This document shows positions 13,767 through 21,707 of a stretch of 23,916 bases of DNA, one piece after another. The position numbers and the translations under genes are program-made. The stretch is from JBDHZU01 sp039812085. Lineage in GTDB: Bacteria; Actinomycetota; Actinomycetes; S36-B12; UBA10799. Under the pieces are notes generated by a model, which was given only the letters and a program-made list of their open reading frames with translations, had not been told where the DNA came from and searched no databases. The stretch's first letter is position 1, and the number at the start of each line of letters is the position of its first letter. Where the stretch lies: NCBI GenBank assembly GCA_039812085.1, contig JBDHZU010000017.1, positions 1-23,916 of the forward strand, given 5' to 3'.

Positions 13767-14417
13767 TCATCGCCAGTGTGATGTCCACTTGGTGCCGTCC
13801 CACCACATCTGCGAACCGCTGTGCGGGTGGTAGGGATTCGGATACCAACCCGGTGGTGGATTCACCATTTCTTGCTCTGCTACCTGAGTCGGACCGAGTT
13901 GAGCGGCACCAGACTGCCGGCGTCCACCAAGTAACAGCAGCAACAGACCGCCAACAGTCAATCCCGACCCAGCGAACAGCAGCAACACCATCGCGGGCGC
14001 AACCTGCGTCAACGCATCCTCTGGACTCACGACAACCAGTTGTCCAGAATCTGCCGAGGTCTTGATGGTGTAAGTCCCGCCCACTGTCGCGGTGAACGTC
14101 CCGACTGGTTCAGCCAGAGTCCAACTCACGGGGAGCACTTCTGCCGGTGATCCGCAATAGGCGCATACAACCTGGACAGCAGAACCATCCGGACCTTGTA
14201 CAGACAACTGTTCAGCATTCACTGTGCGCTTGAGGTCATTCTGTTCAGCTTGTTGAGCGATGGTCCACGTCCCCACGCTCAGCTCGACCGCGGTCTGCCC
14301 CGGTGACGCAACTGTGGCTTTCGCCTTCAATGCCTGACCGACCAGCACGATGAGGGAAATCCCAGCGAGGATGGCCGCAAGCAACATGGCGATTCCCAAC
14401 CAACGCTTGCCGGTCAC
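13767..14417 (-). CDS. Membrane protein with C-terminal DUF2510 domain
   Basis: This encodes 216 residues. One membrane segment (about 6-28) leads into an extracellular region (about 30-138) with a C85-A-Y-C88 motif and beta-rich sequence (TFTATVGGTYTIKTS). A second membrane segment follows (about 141-164), and then a cytosolic tail ending in a DUF2510 domain (about 187-216: P-P-G-W-Y-P-N-P...Q-M-W-W-D-G-T-K-W-T). The GTG start at 14417 overlaps the htpX stop as GTGA, with GGAG inside the htpX end as ribosome binding site, so its translation is tied to htpX. The arrangement suggests a partner or substrate of the HtpX/LemA membrane-quality-control module. That role is inference and the protein itself has no assigned function. 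Confidence 0.87.
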   Translation of the reverse strand: MTGKRWLGIAMLLAAILAGISLIVLVGQALKAKATVASPGQTAVELSVGTWTIAQQAEQNDLKRTVNAEQLSVQGPDGSAVQVVCAYCGSPAEVLPVSWTLAEPVGTFTATVGGTYTIKTSADSGQLVVVSPEDALTQVAPAMVLLLFAGSGLTVGGLLLLLLGGRRQSGAAQLGPTQVAEQEMVNPPPGWYPNPYHPHSGSQMWWDGTKWTSHWR

Positions 14418-15316
14418 GACATCGCTCCCGGCTCAATTCCACCTTCCATGGCCCGAAGCGTGGCAATCCGTTCGGCCATCGGTGGGTGCGTTTGGAACAG
14501 GTCCTTCGTCCGTCCATCGAGCGGCGACTCGATCCACACATGGGCAACAGCGGTGGAACGTTCTTTGACCACGGTGTGATCGCTATCGAGGGCTTCTAAC
14601 GCGCGCCGCAAACCAGCGGGGTTTCGAGTGAATTGAACTGCTGTGGCATCAGCCAAAGATTCACGTTTACGTGAGACGGCCGCCTTCAATAGCGCTGCTG
14701 CCAGTGGCGCCAACGCCAAGATCACCAGACTCACGATCATGGCCATCGGATTGTTGTTCTCCCGACGAGAGAAGAACGCCATCCGCACACCCATATCGGC
14801 CACGATGGCCAAAATCCCGGCGGTCGTTGCGGCAACTGCTGTGACCAACGTGTCCCGATTAGCGACGTGTGCCATCTCGTGCGCGGCCACTCCTTGCAGT
14901 TGATCGCGATCCATGATGTCCAAGATGCCGGTCGTGAACGCGATGACCGCGTGATCTGGGTTGCGTCCCGTGGCGAAGGCGTTGGGTGCCGAGTCCACCA
15001 CAATCGCCACCGTGGGCATCGGCAGTCCGGCGGCGATACGCACCTCATCGACCACGTTGAACAGGGCGGGAGCGGTTTCGTGGTCGATGATCTGAGCGTG
15101 CGTCATCTTCAGGACCAAGCTGTCTGACTTCCAGTACGAGGTCCACACGCCGATCAGGGAGATTCCCACCGCGATTGGCACCATCATGGTGCCGCCGAAA
15201 CCAAACAGATTCCCGACTGCCCACACCGCGATGCCGACCAGGACGAACATCACCGAGAGCAGGAAGAACGTCTTGCGTTGGTTCTTACTTTGTTGAGCAC
15301 GGAAGTCAACACTCAT
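14414..15316 (-). CDS. htpX: HtpX-family M48 zinc metalloprotease
   Basis: The product is 300 residues, the usual HtpX length. Two N-terminal membrane helices (about 16-37 and 44-62) precede the zinc site H146-E-M-A-H150. Two more hydrophobic segments follow (about 160-180 and 190-213), then the third ligand region S-R-K-R-E219-S-L-A-D-A. The C-terminal part ends with the conserved H-P-P-M-A-E-R-I. HtpX is an integral-membrane protease that degrades misfolded membrane proteins. The ATG at 15316 overlaps the lemA stop as ATGA, and its own stop overlaps the next gene as GTGA, so all three genes are translationally coupled. The lemA-htpX pairing is known from many bacteria. Confidence 0.95.
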   Translation of the reverse strand: MSVDFRAQQSKNQRKTFFLLSVMFVLVGIAVWAVGNLFGFGGTMMVPIAVGISLIGVWTSYWKSDSLVLKMTHAQIIDHETAPALFNVVDEVRIAAGLPMPTVAIVVDSAPNAFATGRNPDHAVIAFTTGILDIMDRDQLQGVAAHEMAHVANRDTLVTAVAATTAGILAIVADMGVRMAFFSRRENNNPMAMIVSLVILALAPLAAALLKAAVSRKRESLADATAVQFTRNPAGLRRALEALDSDHTVVKERSTAVAHVWIESPLDGRTKDLFQTHPPMAERIATLRAMEGGIEPGAMS

Positions 15317-15876
15317 GACAAATCAACATCCGGCGCCTGGCGTTGGGCAGCATCCGGAACCTCATAGAACTCACGCTTTTCCACGCCCGCAATACCGACA
15401 AAGAGCATCGTCGGCATCGTCGAGATGGCGGTATTCAACTGCCGCACACTCTCGTTGTAGTACTGACGCGCGAAGGCGACCTTGTTCTCAGTCGCGGTTA
15501 GTTCCTCTTGCAGAGCGAGAAAGTTGGCTGATGCCTTCAGGTCCGGGTACTTCTCTGCCACCGCATTGACATTGACCAAGGCACGATCAAGTTGGCCGTC
15601 GGCAGAGGCCGTCTGGGAAATCTCGTGTGAGCTCTTCGCTTGTGACACCGCAGCACGGGCGCGAGTCAATTCCTCCAGCACGGTCTTCTCATGCGAGGCA
15701 TACCCCTTGACCGTCTCCACCAGTTGCGGAATCAGGTCCGCACGGCGCGTGAGCTGCACTTCGATCTGGGCGTACCCCTCATCGACATTGATGGACTTTC
15801 GCCGCAAAGTGTTGAATCCCCACAGGCAGAAGCCAACGATGGCAACCAGAGCCACGACCACGATGAGGGCAATCAC
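15313..15876 (-). CDS. lemA: LemA family protein
   Basis: This encodes 187 residues with one N-terminal membrane helix (about 2-20), followed by the conserved coiled helical LemA domain. Its landmarks are F-N-T-L-R-R-K-S-I-N-V-D-E-G-Y-A-Q-I-E-V-Q, L-T-R-R-A-D-L-I-P-Q-L-V-E-T-V-K-G-Y, L-Q-E-E-L-T-A-T-E-N-K-V-A-F-A-R-Q-Y-Y-N and the C-terminal F-Y-E-V-P-D-A. The domain probably faces outward, anchored by the single helix. Molecular function is unsettled; LemA proteins often sit beside htpX. The start is GTG at 15876 with only a weak ribosome binding site. It is the first gene of the three-gene overlapping operon. Confidence 0.95.
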   Translation of the reverse strand: MIALIVVVALVAIVGFCLWGFNTLRRKSINVDEGYAQIEVQLTRRADLIPQLVETVKGYASHEKTVLEELTRARAAVSQAKSSHEISQTASADGQLDRALVNVNAVAEKYPDLKASANFLALQEELTATENKVAFARQYYNESVRQLNTAISTMPTMLFVGIAGVEKREFYEVPDAAQRQAPDVDLS

Positions 15877-15922
15877 TACACCAGTATGTCGTGAAGCCCA
15901 CCTGAACGGTTATGCCAAGCAA

Positions 15923-16636
15923 TCACGCCCCAGAATCGAGGTCTACTCCCAGACCCTTTCGTGCGCGCTCCTTGGTCACCGCATAGGCCGATGCAGAGCG
16001 ACTCGCAAGCTCGTTGGCCCGCACGATGGCCGCGTTCACGACAGCTTGATGGTCACCCTCGACCACTTCGTCCAAGATTCCGACGTCCCGCGCGGACCAT
16101 GGATCGAGTAGGTCTCCCAGCAAGATTCGTTCAACGGCAGGACCAGCAATTCGGTACTGGGTCAGAGCGATACCAAACTCTGGCATGGGAACGCCGATGC
16201 TTACTTCGTTGAATCCCAACGTGTAGGAACCCGCTCGGCCAATCCGAGAATCGGCCACCAGCAAGAACACCAATCCACCCGCAACAGCATGCCCAGTACA
16301 CGCGGCCACCACGGGCAGTCCGGTCGTGAACACTTCAGAGAAGAACTTGCCGCCAGTGGAAATCAAGGCATCGCGTTCCGCTTCACCTTTGACGATCTCT
16401 TTGAGATCGAATCCTGCGGACATCACTCCGTCACGTCCAGCCAGCACAATCGCCTTTGCCTGACTATTCGCTAACGCGAGTGCCTGCCGCAGAGCATCCA
16501 CCACGTCATACGACATGGCATTGGCCTTCCCGTCATCCAGCGCGATGACAGCGATATCTCCCGAAAAGGTCAGGCTGACGGCTGGGTGACTGAATTCCTC
16601 GCCAGAGTTAGACGCAGCGTTAGGGGTTGATGGCAT
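15923..16636 (-). CDS. Enoyl-CoA hydratase/isomerase (crotonase) family protein
   Basis: From the ATG at 16636 the product is 237 residues, a little short of the usual 255-260. The oxyanion-hole segments are visible as G-V-M-S-A-G-F-D-L-K-E (70-80) and G-H-A-V-A-G-G (115-121). Of the two catalytic glutamates of enoyl-CoA hydratase, the first position is Val123 (A-G-G-L-V-F) while the second appears kept as Glu144 (G-F-N-E-V). A single retained Glu is more typical of enoyl-CoA isomerases and other crotonase activities than of hydratases, so I do not assign hydration. AGGAA lies 11 bases upstream of the start. An upstream in-frame extension overlaps the divergent CHAP gene and is rejected. Confidence 0.88.
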   Translation of the reverse strand: MPSTPNAASNSGEEFSHPAVSLTFSGDIAVIALDDGKANAMSYDVVDALRQALALANSQAKAIVLAGRDGVMSAGFDLKEIVKGEAERDALISTGGKFFSEVFTTGLPVVAACTGHAVAGGLVFLLVADSRIGRAGSYTLGFNEVSIGVPMPEFGIALTQYRIAGPAVERILLGDLLDPWSARDVGILDEVVEGDHQAVVNAAIVRANELASRSASAYAVTKERARKGLGVDLDSGA

Positions 16637-16727
16637 GGCGTTATCGTTCCTCACTCGGTTGGATGAATGATCGACCGACCTGGTCTCAATCGGGCACCAG
16701 GTACGCAGATGTCTCGTCGCAAAGTAC

Positions 16728-17393
16728 ATGCACCGAAGCTCTCTTCGGCGTCGACTCGGAATCTTCTGCGTCGTTCTGGTCACAGCATGTGTTGCGTTGT
16801 CGATCACGGGCGCGAAAGCGCAGGCGAGTCTCACGTCATCAACAGCCAAGAAGCCCTGCACTGGTTACGGCTTCACTTGCGACCCTGCCTACGGGCGAGT
16901 CGCTTACCAGTCGTACTGGTCGATGTACGCCGGTCACAACTGCACGAACTATGTGGCATGGCGACTCATCCAAGAAGGCGTGAAGGGCGACCACAGCACC
17001 CTCGGCAACGCTGCCGATTGGTCGGTCAATGCCAAGTCAAACGGCGCGATTGTTGACCAGACGCCAACCGTCGGTGCAGTGGCTCAATGGGAATCAGGCG
17101 CAAGTGGATTGTCGTGGGCTGGACACGTTGCCATCGTTGAGAAGGTGACGGCCAAGAGCATCACCATCACTGAGGACAACTACTCCTCTGGACCGCTTCG
17201 AACTCGAGTGATCACCAAGGGTTCGTATGAGTGGCCGAGCAACTTCTTGCACTTCTCCACCAGCGATAAGTCGTCGGCAAAAGCTCGAATTCGTGCCTCT
17301 TCCGCCGCTGTGCCTTTCACGATCGATCTGGTGAGCAACGCGAATAGTCGTGAATTCAAACGCCTCGTGAAGAAGAGCCATCAGGCCGCGTAA
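16728..17393 (+). CDS. Secreted CHAP-domain cell-wall amidase/endopeptidase
   Basis: This encodes 221 residues with a classical signal peptide: R-R-R start, hydrophobic core at about 11-27, probable cleavage after A-K-A-Q-A near 33. The CHAP domain (about 52-178) carries nucleophile Cys72 in H-N-C-T-N-Y-V-A-W and His133 in W-A-G-H-V-A-I-V-E. It also has the family's I-T-I-T-E-D-N-Y-S strand, supplying Glu/Asn. CHAP enzymes cut peptide bonds in peptidoglycan. A basic, Ser/Ala-rich tail (about 180-221) replaces any recognisable wall-binding domain. The ATG at 16728 gives a clean signal peptide but has a poor ribosome binding site. The 3' end overlaps the convergent EEP-fold gene by 13 bases. 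Confidence 0.9.
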   Translation: MHRSSLRRRLGIFCVVLVTACVALSITGAKAQASLTSSTAKKPCTGYGFTCDPAYGRVAYQSYWSMYAGHNCTNYVAWRLIQEGVKGDHSTLGNAADWSVNAKSNGAIVDQTPTVGAVAQWESGASGLSWAGHVAIVEKVTAKSITITEDNYSSGPLRTRVITKGSYEWPSNFLHFSTSDKSSAKARIRASSAAVPFTIDLVSNANSREFKRLVKKSHQAA

Positions 17394-18397
17394 CTGACCA
17401 CCACTGAGCGATGGTCGGTATTCGATACGTCATACGCGGTCACTTTGGTGGGCGTTCCCCAACCGGTGTTGCGTTCCAACACATGATCGATGCCAACGAA
17501 TGGCCAGGCAGGTAAACCGGACATCACGGGGACCGTCGACCAGGTGCGGAAGATTCCCGCCCCATAGACGGTGGCGGCATCCGTATATCCCTTGGCCTCG
17601 ATCGCGCGAAATGGTTCGTGATCGCGGGTCGCATTGAAGTCGCCCAGCATGACGACGGCTCCGGACACACTTTCGGAATAGTTTGCGATCTGTTGCAGAG
17701 CCATACGCCAACTGTCGAAGGAAGGCGATGTCCGCGGAGCAACAGGATGCACCACAATCACCGTTACTGGTTGCGCACCAAACTGCACCTTTGCAACCAA
17801 CGTGGGGAAGTACGTCCCGTTGATCTGGCTTCGATCAGTCAACGTCAGGGAGCTATAGATTCCGCTTCCTGCTGCTGCCGATCTTGGATTCAGGTATTCG
17901 TTCGGTAACAGCGTCGACAGACCGGCACGCTGCAAGCCGTCAATAGCGGATGGGGTCAACTCCTCCACCGCCAGAATCTGGATGTGGTTCTCACGAACCA
18001 GGTTGACGATTTGTTCCGGGTTGGCCTGCCCGAAACGCAGATTGGCCGTCATCACAACTGGACCTGGGCGCTCGGCAGGAATCGACTTTCCGACAAAAGC
18101 AGGCACCCACCACCACGCCACCAAAGCCGCACATAGAGCGAACAGGCCAGCCGGAACCCAGGAACGAATAAATCCAGCGACCACAAGTCCAACCAGCGCG
18201 ACGACGAAGACATACGGCGTCAATGCAACCAGGGGAATCGCCAATCCACGGCTCACCCCGAAAGTCCGAAGTCCCACGACGAGCAGACAACCGAGTAAGA
18301 CAATGATCAGCAGCACGAGAATGCCGATCCGTAGCCAGCGCCGCCACGTCGATGCCGCTGATTGCGCGGCCGAGTCACTCATCGTTGAGCGACCCAT
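17381..18397 (-). CDS. Membrane-anchored endonuclease/exonuclease/phosphatase-fold protein
   Basis: This is a 338-residue protein. Three hydrophobic helices occupy about 23-44, 52-77 and 80-100. An outward-facing EEP domain follows (about 112-338) with the expected metal and catalytic motifs in order: T-A-N119-L-R, A-V-E145-E-L, H217-P, G-D252-F-N254, I-D304-H and the terminal T-D328-H329-R. The domain cleaves phosphodiester bonds; extracellular members can be nucleases or phosphatases, and no substrate is indicated here. Starts at 18397 or 18382 are both possible (five residues apart). It begins 12 bases after the MMPL gene ends, so it is probably the second gene of that operon. Confidence 0.9.
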   Translation of the reverse strand: MGRSTMSDSAAQSAASTWRRWLRIGILVLLIIVLLGCLLVVGLRTFGVSRGLAIPLVALTPYVFVVALVGLVVAGFIRSWVPAGLFALCAALVAWWWVPAFVGKSIPAERPGPVVMTANLRFGQANPEQIVNLVRENHIQILAVEELTPSAIDGLQRAGLSTLLPNEYLNPRSAAAGSGIYSSLTLTDRSQINGTYFPTLVAKVQFGAQPVTVIVVHPVAPRTSPSFDSWRMALQQIANYSESVSGAVVMLGDFNATRDHEPFRAIEAKGYTDAATVYGAGIFRTWSTVPVMSGLPAWPFVGIDHVLERNTGWGTPTKVTAYDVSNTDHRSVVVSYAA

Positions 18398-18409
18398 CCG
18401 CAGGGTGAA

Positions 18410-20635
18410 TTAGCTGCGAGCGGTTTCGCCTTCGGGTTGCACATCATCGGCCTCCGGGTCTGTGTCGGCAACAGTGCCGACCTCCCGCTCGATGACGACT
18501 TCCGGCAACACCTTGGATAAGCCCTTAGGCAGATACCAGTTGGCCTTACCGAACATGGTCATCAATGACGGCACCAGAATTAAGCGAACCACGAATGCGT
18601 CAAGCGCGATGGCCGTTGCCAACGACAACCCGAACATCTTGATGGTGGAGTTATCGCCGAAGACGAATGAGATGAAGACGCTGAACATGATCGCGCCTGC
18701 GGCTGCGACTACTCGCCCGGAGCCACCGAGTCCCAAACGAACCGAGAACTTGTTGTCCCGAGTGTGAACCCATTCCTCTTGCATACGGCTGACCAAGAAG
18801 ACCTGGTAGTCCATCGACAACCCAAACAAGATGGAGAACAGCATGATGGGCAGGAACGGAAGGATTGGCCCGGTACCGGCAATACCGAAGAGGTTGGTGA
18901 GGTGGCCTTGTTGGAAGACGAACACGGTGATACCCAATGCTGCCGCGAAGCTCAGCAAAGCGGTCGCTGCTGCCGTTAACGGCACGAGCAGTGAGCGGAA
19001 CAGAATGACCAGCACCAAGAATCCCAAGCCCACAACCACCAGCAAGAAAACCGGCAATGCGTCGGCCAACGTTTGACTGAAGTCCTCGGTGATCGCAGTG
19101 GATCCGCCAACGTAAGCGGAAATATCAGTTCCTGCGGTCGCGGCGGGAATGACGTCGCTGCGCAGAGTGTCCAACAATTCACCGGTTGCCTGATCTTGCG
19201 GACCAGTCGTCGGCTGTAACTGGATCAGACCGTAATGCCCATCCGCACTAACCGCAGGCGTCCCGGGAACAACCGGAGACGCGTATTGAACTCCCGGTTG
19301 AGCATTCAGTTGCTGCACCAAGGAGTTGACCTTGGCCAAGTCCTGCTCTCCGTTGAACTCCGTGATGATCAGGAATGGACCGTTGGCTCCCGCTCCAAAA
19401 CCTTTAGTGGTCAGGTCGTAAGCGATGCGGGTGGTATCTGTCGGTGGACGACCGCCGGCATCAGGGAAACCTTGCCGCATCGACAGCGCTGGAATCGCCA
19501 GTACCAACATGACCACAACGGCGATCAGCGCAGACAGCCACGGCTTCTTCTGCAGCAGAGTGGCCAGTCGGAAGAAGAAACCATGATCGCCAGCAGGCTT
19601 GGGATTCCGCGCCCACGGCATCTTGCCCCAGTACGTCCGACGACCAAGTAACGAGATAACTGCAGGCAGCAGGATGACCGCGGTGAACATCACCGACAAC
19701 ACAGTGATGCCCGCGCCGATAGCCAGCCCGTTCATGAAGTTCAGCCCCAGCACGAACAACCCACACAGCGCGATGATCACTGTTGTGCCGGCAAAGACCA
19801 CGGCCCGACCGGCAGTGTTCACGGCTTCCAGCGCCGCTTTCCTCGGCTCTTTACCTTCCAGCACAGCTTGCCGATGACGATTGACCACGAACAGGGCGTA
19901 GTCGATTCCCACACCCAAGCCGATCATCGCGGCCAAGGTCGGCCCAAAGGTTGCAATGCTGGTGACATTTGCCGCCAACGTCACCAACGACAAACCCGCG
20001 CCGAGGCCAATCAACGCCGTCAAAATCGGTAGTCCGGCGGCCAAGATCGAGCCGAACATGATGAGCATGATGACGATGGCGACCAAGATTCCGATGCCCT
20101 CACTCTTGGGGGCTTCGGTGTCTGCCATATCAATGATTTGACCGCCCACACCAACCTGCAATTGTGGGGTATTCGCCGCTTCGACATCGTTGACCAGTGC
20201 GGTGATATCGGCTTTTGGCACATCTGCTTCTGCGCCCTTGAATTGGACAATCAGTCGTCCGACATTCTGCTGCGGACTGATCAGGCCACTTTGTGCAGCA
20301 TTAGGCGTGGTGTACGGAGACTGCACTGCGGCGACTGACCCCAGTGACGCAATCTCGGTCGCGAGCTTGGTGATCTCTGTCTTCACCGCGGGGGCTTCGA
20401 TCGTTCCCTCTTGCGGCGAGAAGACCACATTCGCTTTAGCGGTGGAGGTCATCGTCCCGAAGTGCTGACTCATGAGCTCTTGGGCTTTGGTCGACTCTGT
20501 GTCCGGCAAGTTGAACGAGTCGTTGTACGTGCCAGGGTGCGCACCTGCACCGACGAAAATAGCGATCAGAGCGACCACCCACACGATGATTGCCTGCCAA
20601 GGGCGATTAACTGCCCACCGAGAAACTGCACCCAT
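18410..20635 (-). CDS. MMPL-family (RND-type) membrane transporter
   Basis: The product is 741 residues with duplicated MMPL architecture. A first helix (about 13-32) leads to an extracellular loop (33-178), then five helices (about 180-330) and a cytosolic link. The seventh helix (about 367-386) leads to a second extracellular loop (387-525), a second five-helix bundle (527-695) and an acidic C-terminal tail. Paired Asp-Tyr residues lie in the middle of the helix bundles at D245-Y246 (GVGIDYALFVVNRHR) and D609-Y610 (GLSMDYQVFLVSR), the proton-relay positions of MmpL3-type transporters. Members export lipids, glycolipids or drugs; the cargo is not evident. GGAG lies about 10 bases before the ATG. 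It is the first gene of an operon with the EEP-fold gene. Confidence 0.95.
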   Translation of the reverse strand: MGAVSRWAVNRPWQAIIVWVVALIAIFVGAGAHPGTYNDSFNLPDTESTKAQELMSQHFGTMTSTAKANVVFSPQEGTIEAPAVKTEITKLATEIASLGSVAAVQSPYTTPNAAQSGLISPQQNVGRLIVQFKGAEADVPKADITALVNDVEAANTPQLQVGVGGQIIDMADTEAPKSEGIGILVAIVIMLIMFGSILAAGLPILTALIGLGAGLSLVTLAANVTSIATFGPTLAAMIGLGVGIDYALFVVNRHRQAVLEGKEPRKAALEAVNTAGRAVVFAGTTVIIALCGLFVLGLNFMNGLAIGAGITVLSVMFTAVILLPAVISLLGRRTYWGKMPWARNPKPAGDHGFFFRLATLLQKKPWLSALIAVVVMLVLAIPALSMRQGFPDAGGRPPTDTTRIAYDLTTKGFGAGANGPFLIITEFNGEQDLAKVNSLVQQLNAQPGVQYASPVVPGTPAVSADGHYGLIQLQPTTGPQDQATGELLDTLRSDVIPAATAGTDISAYVGGSTAITEDFSQTLADALPVFLLVVVGLGFLVLVILFRSLLVPLTAAATALLSFAAALGITVFVFQQGHLTNLFGIAGTGPILPFLPIMLFSILFGLSMDYQVFLVSRMQEEWVHTRDNKFSVRLGLGGSGRVVAAAGAIMFSVFISFVFGDNSTIKMFGLSLATAIALDAFVVRLILVPSLMTMFGKANWYLPKGLSKVLPEVVIEREVGTVADTDPEADDVQPEGETARS

Positions 20636-20760
20636 CGGTTAACGCTCCGCTCACTTCGATTCTCACCACAAACAGCGAGATGAGCCTAGTCGGGCTTTGG
20701 CAATGAGCTAACGACCACCAACGCTCATGTGATCAAGCGAACAGCACCCACTGGACAAAG

Positions 20761-20797
20761 CACTGCGAGCCCCTGCCTGAGGCAGGGGCTCGCAGTG
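20761..20797 (-). terminator. Strong hairpin terminator of aqpZ
   Basis: A perfect 17-base GC-rich stem pairs 20761-20777 with 20781-20797 (arm CACTGCGAGCCCCTGCC) across a 3-base loop. It is followed on the minus strand by CTTTG. It lies 13 bases after the aqpZ stop and separates it from the MMPL gene. Confidence 0.85.
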
Positions 20798-20809
20798 AGT
20801 GAAAAGGGA

Positions 20810-21559
20810 TTAACGCTCTTCCGGGATATCGGCGAGCGCCTCGTCATCATCGGCAAGGTTGGTATCGCGGGTGACCCTCCACAGCAGAGCAGCAAGAACT
20901 CCACCGATTAGCGGTGCCACGATGAACACCCACACCTGACTCAGTGGTGTGCCACCTTCCATTAGCGCGGGACCGAACGAACGGGCCGGGTTGACCGAGG
21001 TTCCGTCCAGCGAGATGCCCATGAGGTGCACCACGATCAACGCAGCACCGATAGCAACACCAGCAAGGGACTGAACCGCGAACTTGTCGGTCACCATAAG
21101 AATCACGAACACGAACACCAGTGTCAGCAGGATCTCGAGCACGAGAGCACCGACCATGTTGATGTTGGTGCCGTAACTGTTGGTACCCAGTGCACCTGTG
21201 GTGTCTTTCACGTCGAACTTCGAGACGAACAATTTGAGGACAGCGGCACCCGCAATCGCACCCAGGAACTGAGCGACGACGTACGCACCGAAGGTTGTGG
21301 CATCAATCTTGCGTGCCACGAGCATCGCGAGGGACACCGCCGGGTTGACGTGACAGCCCGACACTGCACCAATCGCGTACACCAAAGCCATCAGAGTGAA
21401 ACCGAATGCCAAAGCCACACCCATAGGACCAACAGCGGGAACAGCGAACGGACCGGCTGGGGCATTTGAAGCGATACCGATACCGGTCACGGCTGCACCA
21501 ACCGCGATAAATACGAGGATGAATGTGCCGACAAATTCGGCAACTAGTTTCTTAGCCAT
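20810..21559 (-). CDS. aqpZ: Aquaporin (AqpZ-like MIP channel)
   Basis: This encodes 249 residues with six membrane helices and two half-helix loops carrying the signature motifs: S-G-C-H-V-N72-P-A and T-S-V-N190-P-A-R193-S. The selectivity-filter positions look like those of water-specific AqpZ: an aromatic Phe in helix 2 (LAFGFTLM), His178 in helix 5 (VVHLMGIS) and Arg193 after the second NPA. No glycerol-facilitator signature (the extra Asp after NPAR) is present. The ATG at 21559 is preceded by a weak GATCGAGAA. It is a single-gene unit bounded by terminators on both sides. The acidic C-terminal tail (D-D-D-E) is unremarkable. Confidence 0.95.
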   Translation of the reverse strand: MAKKLVAEFVGTFILVFIAVGAAVTGIGIASNAPAGPFAVPAVGPMGVALAFGFTLMALVYAIGAVSGCHVNPAVSLAMLVARKIDATTFGAYVVAQFLGAIAGAAVLKLFVSKFDVKDTTGALGTNSYGTNINMVGALVLEILLTLVFVFVILMVTDKFAVQSLAGVAIGAALIVVHLMGISLDGTSVNPARSFGPALMEGGTPLSQVWVFIVAPLIGGVLAALLWRVTRDTNLADDDEALADIPEER

Positions 21560-21667
21560 TTCTCGATCAAACCGTGCAGCGAGAGACAGATCTGGGATTT
21601 CGTGTGCGTGTCGTCAGAGAATTCCCTCGTGTCGTGTTAGAGGAAATTTTCAATGGACAGCAGAAAA

Positions 21668-21687
21668 GCCCCACCGAAAAGTGGGGC
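21668..21687 (-). terminator. Rho-independent terminator of the DUF11 surface-protein gene
   Basis: On the minus strand GCCCCAC, a six-base loop and GTGGGGC are followed by TTTTCTG, a canonical hairpin plus T-run. It lies about 20 bases after the DUF11 gene's stop and about 110 bases before the aqpZ start. Confidence 0.85.
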
Positions 21688-21707
21688 CTTTCTGATTGCA
21701 CAAGCGA

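Noticed and set aside
16637..16861. N-terminal extension of the crotonase-family gene to 16861
   Set aside because: It would overlap the divergent CHAP gene's signal peptide, and the crotonase fold begins only after the ATG at 16636.
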